DNA from: Rhizobacter sp.
GTDB lineage: Bacteria > Pseudomonadota > Gammaproteobacteria > Burkholderiales > Burkholderiaceae_C
Direction of reading: 5' to 3'
NCBI GenBank assembly: GCA_025359585.1
Contig: JANYFX010000516.1
Span: 1 to 11,308 of the forward strand
Length of the DNA: 11,308 nucleotides
Under the pieces are notes generated by a model. That model was not told where the DNA came from, ran no database searches, and was given only the letters and a program-made list of their open reading frames with translations. Position 1 is the stretch's first letter, and every line of letters starts with the position of its first letter. Below are positions 6,437-11,308 of this stretch, one piece after another. The translations under genes were made by a program, and so were the position numbers.

Positions 6437-7543
6437 TCAGTCAATACCTCTTTCGGTCAACGAACCAAGCAATTGAACAATGCGTCGCTGGAGCAACTCG
6501 TGGTTCCGCCAAGTCTCACTCGCCAGTCGACTTTGGAGTCTTTCGTCTTCATACTTTCCAAGGGCCGCAAAAACTTGAGCCAAGCGGCTATGCGCTGCCG
6601 CTCGGTCATCCATATGTATGTCGGGCGCAATACACGCTATTGCAGACCTCGCGCATTTGAGCGCAGCCTCCGAATGCCCGGCCTCAGCAAGACACCAAGC
6701 CTTATCGGCTAAAAGATTTGCCTGAAGGCGAGCAGTTCCTTCCGATTCGGTTCCGACCAAAAACCTTTCATACAAAATTAACGCCTCGGCAAATTGTCCG
6801 TTCAGCGACAATATTTGGGCCCTAAGGATTGGTTTGAGGGCATCCCAACTCTTGTCTCCAATCAATAGATCAAAATCACGTGTTGATTCAGCGCTCATAA
6901 GAGCATGCTCGCCCCCCAGCATTGGGCCCTTGCCAGTAAGGACAACTTGACGAAGGGCCATCATGCGCAGCCATCCCATGTTGTGCATAAGTGCGCTTGT
7001 CGTGGCATCGTCACCATCAGAGACTGCATGGTCGCGCGCCACGCGGTACCACGCTTGGGCGAGGTCTGCCCGGCCTGCAAGGTGCAATGCCTGAGCAACT
7101 ACTAGGCTGGCTCGGGACCGAGCCGAATGATGGTCTGGCTCCGCTATGTGCAGTGATTTTCGAACATTACTCGCCATCGAGTCCATATCGGTCCGTACAT
7201 AGTCGAACTGAGCAAGCCATGCGGCGCTTAGGGCTTGCAGTGGATTCAACCCTGCCGCAGAGCTCAAAGCCAAAGCTCTCTTTAGCTTATCTGTCGTAGG
7301 CACACCGCCGGCAGAAAAATACGTGACCAATCCTTCCACTAGATTCAACCACGAGCTGATCTCCACACTGGGCCGAGGATCGTAGCGTTCATGCAGTGCG
7401 GCCAGTTCGACCTGCACCTCATCAAAGTGCCCTAACCTAGCGAGATAACCAGCACGCTCGGCGCGCAAGCAGTCGGCCTCCAGCATGCTACGAGCGTCGC
7501 GTATTCCAGCCTCCAGGCGCAGCAAGAGTCGAGATGGCTTCAT
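6437..7543 (-). CDS. Unrecognised helical TPR-like repeat protein, low GC
   Basis: I do not recognise a named family. The 368-residue product has no signal peptide, no membrane segment and no catalytic motif, so it is probably cytoplasmic. It consists of helix-turn-helix units of TPR character at about residues 24-50 (RAERAGYLARLGHFDEVQVEL), 102-135, 144-173 (SLVVAQALHLAGRADLAQAWY), 236-264 (LSLNGQFAEALILYERF), 276-305 (LADKAWCLAEAGHSEAALKCA) and 314-345 (SRLAQVFAALGKYEDERL). Such arrays usually mediate protein-protein contacts. The ATG at 7541-7543 overlaps the purC stop in ATGA, and no good ribosome site precedes it, so translation by re-initiation after purC is likely. GC is far below that of its neighbours (40-58% in the lines counted), with codons rare elsewhere here, such as TTA and AGG near 6765-6780. 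This suggests later acquisition. The gene appears intact. Its function is unknown. Confidence 0.75.
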   Translation of the reverse strand: MKPSRLLLRLEAGIRDARSMLEADCLRAERAGYLARLGHFDEVQVELAALHERYDPRPSVEISSWLNLVEGLVTYFSAGGVPTTDKLKRALALSSAAGLNPLQALSAAWLAQFDYVRTDMDSMASNVRKSLHIAEPDHHSARSRASLVVAQALHLAGRADLAQAWYRVARDHAVSDGDDATTSALMHNMGWLRMMALRQVVLTGKGPMLGGEHALMSAESTRDFDLLIGDKSWDALKPILRAQILSLNGQFAEALILYERFLVGTESEGTARLQANLLADKAWCLAEAGHSEAALKCARSAIACIAPDIHMDDRAAAHSRLAQVFAALGKYEDERLQSRLASETWRNHELLQRRIVQLLGSLTERGID

Positions 7544-8436
7544 GTCGTCAGACGCCGCAGCGCCTCGTTGTAGGTGTTCGCAGTGTGGGCGATCACGTCC
7601 TGTGGCAATTCGGGTGCCGGTGCCTGCTTGTTCCACGATCGCCCATTGACCACGGCCGCCTCCAGCCAGTCGCGGACGAATTGCTTGTCGTAGCTCGGCG
7701 GGTTGCGACCTGCCGCATACCCCTCCACCGGCCAGAACCGGGACGAGTCGGGCGTCAGAACTTCATCCATCAAGGTCAGCGTGCCTTCGTCGTCCAGACC
7801 GAACTCGAACTTCGTGTCGGCGATGATGATGCCCTTGGCGAGCGCCATCGTTGCCGCTTCCGAATACAGCCTGATCGACACCGCACGAATCTTCTCGGCC
7901 AGCACCGCACCGACGATTTCGCTCATGCGCTCGAAGCCGATGTTCTCGTCGTGGTCGCCCATCTCGGCCTTGGTGGCGGGCGTGAAGATCGGCTCGGTCA
8001 ACTTGCTCGCGTTCTTCAGTCCGGGAGGCAGCGCAACACCGCAGACCTGTTGGTTTTGCTGATACTCCTTCCATCCGCTGCCCGCCAGATAACCCCGAAC
8101 CACGGCCTCGACCGGCACCGGCCGCAACCGCTTGACGAGCATCGAACGACCGCGCACCTGCTCGCGTTCGTTCGGTGCCACCACACTTTCCGGGTCGTCC
8201 CCGGTCAGGTGGTTGGGCACGATGTGTTCGAGGTGCGCGAACCAGAACAAGGCCATCTGGGTGAGCAACTGGCCCTTGCCGGGAATGGGCTGCCCCATCA
8301 CCACGTCGAACGCACTGAGCCGATCGGTCGCGACCATCAGCAGGCGGTCGCTGCCGACGGCGTAGTTGTCGCGAACCTTGCCGCGCGCGAGCAAGGGCAG
8401 TGAAGTGAGGGAAGAGCTCAGCAGCGCGGCAGTCAT
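7540..8436 (-). CDS. purC: Phosphoribosylaminoimidazole-succinocarboxamide synthase (PurC)
   Basis: This encodes 298 residues. SAICAR synthetase joins CAIR and aspartate using ATP, the step after PurE. Visible motifs are ARGKVRDNY (17-25), DRLSAFDVVMGQPIPGKG (38-55), RGYLAGSGW (114-122), DTKFEFG (207-213) and the segment LMDEVLTPDSSRFW. The length matches the roughly 300-residue form found in many proteobacteria and yeast rather than the roughly 240-residue E. coli form. ATG 8434-8436 is supported by GAAAGGA (8441-8447), 4 bases upstream. The C-terminus is complete and ends in ATGA, shared with the start of the helical-repeat gene. A hairpin separates it from fba upstream, and a TACAAT box gives it a likely promoter of its own. 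purE and purK lie 2 kb further along the same strand, separated by two unrelated genes. Confidence 0.96.
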   Translation of the reverse strand: MTAALLSSSLTSLPLLARGKVRDNYAVGSDRLLMVATDRLSAFDVVMGQPIPGKGQLLTQMALFWFAHLEHIVPNHLTGDDPESVVAPNEREQVRGRSMLVKRLRPVPVEAVVRGYLAGSGWKEYQQNQQVCGVALPPGLKNASKLTEPIFTPATKAEMGDHDENIGFERMSEIVGAVLAEKIRAVSIRLYSEAATMALAKGIIIADTKFEFGLDDEGTLTLMDEVLTPDSSRFWPVEGYAAGRNPPSYDKQFVRDWLEAAVVNGRSWNKQAPAPELPQDVIAHTANTYNEALRRLTT

Positions 8437-8493
8437 GGCGTCCTTTCAACGGGTCGCGATGCGCTGCCCGTGGCGATCGATGGGGGTGGTGCG

Positions 8494-8499
8494 ATTGTA
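8494..8499 (-). promoter_or_regulatory. Candidate -10 box of the purC promoter
   Basis: The - strand reads TACAAT, about 50 bases before the purC ATG and just downstream of the hairpin that follows fba. It sits inside a small inverted repeat, GCGATT (8491-8496) / AATCGC (8502-8507). The -35 region is weak; TTTGGT-like sequence is visible at poor spacing. The position is good, the sequence support moderate. Confidence 0.4.
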
Positions 8500-8517
8500 G
8501 TAATCGCCAGAAACACC

Positions 8518-8539
8518 AAACCCGGCCGCAGCCGGGTTT
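8518..8539 (-). terminator. Hairpin terminator after fba
   Basis: AAACCCGGC (8518-8526) and GCCGGGTTT (8531-8539) form a perfect 9-bp stem with a CGCA loop on the + strand (TGCG on the - strand), 20 bases beyond the fba stop. On the - strand it ends in TTT followed by GGTGTTTC, a short and imperfect U-tract, so it is likely a terminator or attenuating hairpin between fba and purC. Confidence 0.6.
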
Positions 8540-8559
8540 GCTTGCGAACGCGCAGCAGC

Positions 8560-9624
8560 TCAGACCACGGTTTGCGCCAGCTCGCCCTTGGCATATCGCT
8601 GCGCCACCTGCACCAGCGTCTGCGACTTGATCTTGCCCGACTGGCCTTCGCAGCCGAACTGCAGATAACGCTGCTTGCAGACATTCTTCGCCGCTTCGCG
8701 CGCCGGCTTGAGAAAGTCGCGCGGGTCGAATTTGTCAGGGTTCTCGAACAGGTACCGGCGCACCGCCGCCGTCATCGCCAAGCGCACGTCGGTGTCGATG
8801 TTGATCTTGCGCACGCCGTACTTGATGGCTTCCTGGATCTCTTCGACCGGCACGCCGTAGGTCTCTTTCATCTTGCCGCCGAACTCGCGGATTTCGGCCA
8901 GAAACTCCTGCGGCACGCTCGACGAGCCGTGCATCACCAGGTGCGTGTTCGGGATGCGTCGGTGGATCTCCTTGATGCGGCCGATCGCGAGGATGTCGCC
9001 GGTCGGCTTGCGCGTGAACTTGTAGGCGCCGTGGCTCGTGCCGATCGCGATCGCCAGCGCGTCGAGCTGGGTGCGCTTGACGAAGTCGGCAGCCTGCTCG
9101 GGGTCGGTCAGCAGTTGCTCCATGGTCATCGTGGCTTCGGTGCCGTGGCCGTCTTCCTTGTCGCCCTTCATCGTCTCCAGCGAACCCAGGCAGCCGAGCT
9201 CGCCTTCGACCGTCACGCCGAGCAGGTGGGCCATGTCGACGACCTTGCGCGTCACTTCGACGTTGTAGTCGTAGCTCGCGATCGTCTTGCCGTCGGCCTG
9301 CAGCGAGCCGTCCATCATCACCGAGCTGAAGCCCAGACCGATCGCGCCCTTGCACACATCGGGGCTTTGGCCGTGGTCCTGGTGCATCACCAGTGGCACG
9401 TGCGGCCAGGTCTCGACCGCCGCCTGGATCAGGTGCTTGATGAAAGCCTCGCCCGCGTACTTGCGCGCGCCTGCGCTGGCCTGCAGGATCACCGGCGCGC
9501 CCACTTCATCGGCCGCCGTCATCACCGCCTGAACCTGCTCGAGGTTGTTGACGTTGAACGCAGGGATGCCATAGGTGTTTTCGGCGGCATGGTCCAACAG
9601 CTGGCGCATTGAAACGAGAGGCAC
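8560..9624 (-). CDS. fba: Fructose-bisphosphate aldolase, class II
   Basis: This encodes 354 residues and catalyses reversible cleavage of fructose 1,6-bisphosphate to DHAP and glyceraldehyde 3-phosphate in glycolysis and gluconeogenesis; the same subtype also serves the Calvin cycle (CbbA). Zn and catalytic elements are visible: HQDHG (81-85, with Asp83 and His84), SVMMDGS (101-107), VEGELG (139-144), GTSHGAYK (195-202, His198), HGSSSVP (232-238, His232) and KINIDTD for phosphate binding. The start is GTG at 9622-9624, because CAGGAG (9631-9636) lies 6 bases upstream and MPLVSMRQLL is the usual N-terminus in betaproteobacteria; the internal ATG five codons later is less likely. A TACAAT box at 9680-9685 may be its promoter and a hairpin follows its stop, so it may be a single-gene unit within the - strand series. 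Confidence 0.96.
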   Translation of the reverse strand: MPLVSMRQLLDHAAENTYGIPAFNVNNLEQVQAVMTAADEVGAPVILQASAGARKYAGEAFIKHLIQAAVETWPHVPLVMHQDHGQSPDVCKGAIGLGFSSVMMDGSLQADGKTIASYDYNVEVTRKVVDMAHLLGVTVEGELGCLGSLETMKGDKEDGHGTEATMTMEQLLTDPEQAADFVKRTQLDALAIAIGTSHGAYKFTRKPTGDILAIGRIKEIHRRIPNTHLVMHGSSSVPQEFLAEIREFGGKMKETYGVPVEEIQEAIKYGVRKINIDTDVRLAMTAAVRRYLFENPDKFDPRDFLKPAREAAKNVCKQRYLQFGCEGQSGKIKSQTLVQVAQRYAKGELAQTVV

Positions 9625-9630
9625 GGCAGT

Positions 9631-9636
9631 CTCCTG
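9631..9636 (-). promoter_or_regulatory. Ribosome binding site deciding the fba GTG start
   Basis: CAGGAG on the - strand lies 6 bases before the GTG. It is one of the strongest Shine-Dalgarno matches in the window and settles the non-ATG start. Confidence 0.7.
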
Positions 9637-9679
9637 AGGGGGTTGATGGAAGGCGTGAAACCACTTTGTAACTCGGCGA

Positions 9680-9685
9680 ATTGTA
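9680..9685 (-). promoter_or_regulatory. Candidate -10 box of the fba promoter
   Basis: The - strand reads TACAAT, 55 bases upstream of the fba start, in the 90-base space after ilvA. It is enclosed by the inverted repeat CTCGG (9672-9676) / CCGAG (9686-9690). No clear -35 at normal spacing was seen; a CTGACA lies too close. Confidence 0.4.
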
Positions 9686-9699
9686 CCGAGCGGTCTGTC

Positions 9700-9715
9700 A
9701 GCCGCTGGCGCGGCT
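9700..9715 (-). terminator. Short hairpin at the ilvA stop, weak terminator candidate
   Basis: AGCCGC (9700-9705) and GCGGCT (9710-9715) form a 6-bp stem with a TGGC loop, overlapping one base of the ilvA stop codon. No U-tract follows on the - strand, so intrinsic termination is doubtful. Confidence 0.3.
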
Positions 9716-10929
9716 CAGCCGATCCGTTCGGCCCGGTAGCCATCGGCGCGCATCGCGGCCAGGATCTGCTCGATGTGCGCCACGCCACGCGTCTGCACCA
9801 CCACCTCGATCTGCGCGCGTTCGACCGACAACGACGTGAACGCGCGCTGGTGCTGCACTTCATCGATGTTGGCGCCGAGCTTGCCGAGCAGCGTGGCCAC
9901 GTCGGCCAGCGCGCCCGGCACGTCACGCACATCGAAGCGCAACCGCGCCAGTCGCCCCGACTTGACCATGCCACGCTCGATGATCTCGGCCAGCACCAGC
10001 GGCTCGATATTGCCGCCGCAAAGAATCAATCCGACCTTGCGGCCCTTGAAGCGCTCGCCGTGTTTCATCAGCGCGGCCAGGCCAACGCCGCCTGCCCCTT
10101 CGACCACCGTCTTCTCGATCTCGAGCAGCATCAGGATCGCCTGCTCGATGTCGTCTTCGCTGACGAGCACCACGTCGTCCACACACTGCTTGATCAGCGG
10201 CAGCGTCAACGCGCCGGGCGACTTGACCGCGATGCCGTCGGCGATGGTCGCCTGCGCGCTCTCGCGCTGCTCGCCATGCATCGCATTCCACGCCGCCGGG
10301 AAACGCTCGGTCTGCACGCCGACGATCTGGATGTCGGGCCGCAGCGCACGCGCCGCGGTCGCCACGCCCGAGATCAGGCCGCCACCGCCGATCGCCACCA
10401 CGAGCGTGTCGATCTGCGGCTGCTGCGCCAGCATCTCCAGGCCGATCGTGCCCTGGCCGGCGATCACGTCGAGATCGTCGTAAGGGTGGACCAGCGTCAG
10501 GCCACGCTCAAGCGCCAGCGCCAGGCCGTGCGCACGCGCGTCGTCGAAGGTGTCGCCTTCGAGCACCACGCTCGCACCGAAGCCGCGCGTGCGCTCCACC
10601 TTCACGGCCGGCGCAAAACGAGGCATCACGATCGTGGCCGGGATGCCCATGCGTTGTGCGTGGTACGCCACGCCCTGCGCGTGGTTGCCGGCCGACACCG
10701 CGAGCACACCCTTGGCGCGCTCGGCCGGGGTCAGCTGCGCCATCTTGTTCAGCGCACCACGCTCCTTGAACGACGCGGTGAACTGCAGGTTCTCGAACTT
10801 CAGGAAAACTTCACAGCCAGTCAACGCAGACAGCGTTCGCGACGGCAGACACGGCGTCTCGATCACCTCGCCGCGCAGGCGCAATGCGGCGGCGCGGATG
10901 TCGTCGATGCCGAACACGGGCCCGGTCAT
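9715..10929 (-). CDS. ilvA: Threonine ammonia-lyase, single-ACT form
   Basis: This encodes 404 residues. The PLP enzyme deaminates threonine to 2-oxobutanoate, the entry to isoleucine synthesis. The fold-type II PLP domain covers about 1-320: SFKERGA (53-59) with the PLP lysine Lys55, SAGNHAQG (79-86) and the phosphate-cup glycines GGGG (181-184). The last 75 or so residues (from about 330, RLRFDVRDVPGALADVATLL) form one ACT domain. E. coli IlvA is about 514 residues with two ACT-like domains, so this is the shorter one-ACT class, whose regulation can differ. ATG 10927-10929 follows the pyk stop by one base (TGAGATG) and leads directly into the conserved domain; the longer open frame upstream overlaps pyk and is rejected. 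Co-translation with pyk is likely. Confidence 0.94.
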   Translation of the reverse strand: MTGPVFGIDDIRAAALRLRGEVIETPCLPSRTLSALTGCEVFLKFENLQFTASFKERGALNKMAQLTPAERAKGVLAVSAGNHAQGVAYHAQRMGIPATIVMPRFAPAVKVERTRGFGASVVLEGDTFDDARAHGLALALERGLTLVHPYDDLDVIAGQGTIGLEMLAQQPQIDTLVVAIGGGGLISGVATAARALRPDIQIVGVQTERFPAAWNAMHGEQRESAQATIADGIAVKSPGALTLPLIKQCVDDVVLVSEDDIEQAILMLLEIEKTVVEGAGGVGLAALMKHGERFKGRKVGLILCGGNIEPLVLAEIIERGMVKSGRLARLRFDVRDVPGALADVATLLGKLGANIDEVQHQRAFTSLSVERAQIEVVVQTRGVAHIEQILAAMRADGYRAERIG

Positions 10930-10930
10930 C

Positions 10931-11308
10931 TCACCCGACCCGGCACACCTTGAGCATGTTGGTGCCACCCGGGTGGCCCATCGGCTCGCCGCAGGTGATG
11001 GCGTAGGTGTCACCGGTCTTCAGCACACCGCGCTCGACCAGCAGCGCTTCGGCTTTCGCGAGCGCTTCGTCGCGATCGGCGAAGTTGGGCATCAGCATCG
11101 GCGTGACGTTGCGGTACAGCGCCATGCAGCGCTGGCTGCGCAGCTGCGAGGTCAGGCCGTAGATCGGCACGTGGATCAGATGGCGGCTCATCCACAGCGC
11201 GGTCGAGCCCGATTCGGTGAGCGCCAGGATCGCCTTGCAGCCCAGGTGGTAGGCGGTGAACAGCGCGCCCATCGCGATCGACTGGTCGATGCGCGCGAAC
11301 TGCTTGTT
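10931..11308 (-). CDS. pyk: Pyruvate kinase, C-terminal part (5' end outside window)
   Basis: The last 125 codons of pyruvate kinase are visible; the frame is open to the window edge, so the catalytic barrel lies outside. The visible part is the C-terminal domain: RIDQSIAMGALF, KAILALTESGSTALWMSRH, the P-x-YGLTSQ segment, and the final GDTYAITCGEPMGHPGGTNMLKV typical of the tail. In many pyruvate kinases this domain carries the allosteric effector site (fructose 1,6-bisphosphate or sugar monophosphates); which effector applies cannot be read here. The enzyme converts phosphoenolpyruvate and ADP to pyruvate and ATP. Its stop is one base before the ilvA start. Confidence 0.95.
   Translation of the reverse strand, partial: NKQFARIDQSIAMGALFTAYHLGCKAILALTESGSTALWMSRHLIHVPIYGLTSQLRSQRCMALYRNVTPMLMPNFADRDEALAKAEALLVERGVLKTGDTYAITCGEPMGHPGGTNMLKVCRVG

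Noticed and set aside
6437..7543. Helical-repeat gene as a mobile element or toxin-antitoxin component
   Set aside because: Despite the low GC there is no transposase or integrase, no terminal repeats were seen at its borders, and no small partner gene is present.
7544..7636. Longer start for the helical-repeat gene inside purC
   Set aside because: The extra 31 residues are the shadow of the purC C-terminus. The ATGA overlap at 7540-7543 is the natural coupled start.
7534..8403. + strand open frame opposite purC
   Set aside because: It is an antisense shadow. The PurC motifs are all on the - strand and the frame has no ribosome site of note.
8470..10953. Long + strand frames opposite fba (8470-9612) and ilvA (9643-10953)
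   Set aside because: Both are His/Arg-rich antisense shadows. The - strand genes are unambiguous enzymes.
10930..11013. Longer ilvA start overlapping pyk
   Set aside because: The extension is Ser/Pro/Arg-rich shadow of the pyk tail. The enzyme begins normally at the ATG at 10929.

Overview
The window comes from a high-GC betaproteobacterium. Gene content, gene order and protein wording (for example the fructose-bisphosphate aldolase start MPLVSMRQLL) fit Burkholderiales, probably the Comamonadaceae / Rubrivivax-Leptothrix-Ideonella neighbourhood. That placement is inferred from general family knowledge, not from a search. Nearly all of the window is coding. No tRNA, rRNA, insertion sequence, CRISPR array or origin was seen, and no gene-free stretch exceeds about 125 bases.

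Left part (1-2660), cell envelope. The C-terminal part of a secreted SGNH/GDSL-type hydrolase is followed 32 bases later by an OmpW-family outer-membrane protein, both on the + strand. A lipoprotein related to the hydrolase converges on them from the - strand. The lipoprotein has Glu where the SGNH nucleophile Ser should be.

Middle part (2720-5388), a tight - strand operon purE > purK > tsaC/sua5. PurE and PurK convert AIR to CAIR in purine synthesis. TsaC/Sua5 makes threonylcarbamoyl-AMP for the tRNA t6A modification. purE and purK overlap by 4 bases, and purK and tsaC are 3 bases apart. All three appear to use non-ATG starts.

Interruption (5481-7543). Between purE and purC lie a + strand thioredoxin-TPR protein (CnoX/YbbN type) and a - strand gene for an unrecognised helical-repeat protein. 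The second gene is much lower in GC (roughly 40-58% in the stretches counted, against about 65-70% around it). Its ATG overlaps the purC stop as ATGA.

Right part (7540-11308), - strand central metabolism: pyk (partial) > ilvA > fba > purC. pyk and ilvA are one base apart. fba and purC each have their own TACAAT -10-like box, and a clean hairpin separates them. My recollection is that pyk/fba/purC/purE/purK/sua5 is a common order in Burkholderiales, so the cnoX-plus-TPR pair looks like a later insertion. No clearly new multi-gene system is present. The points most worth checking are the SGNH protein lacking its nucleophile, the flanking SGNH-OmpW arrangement, and the low-GC TPR gene coupled to purC.
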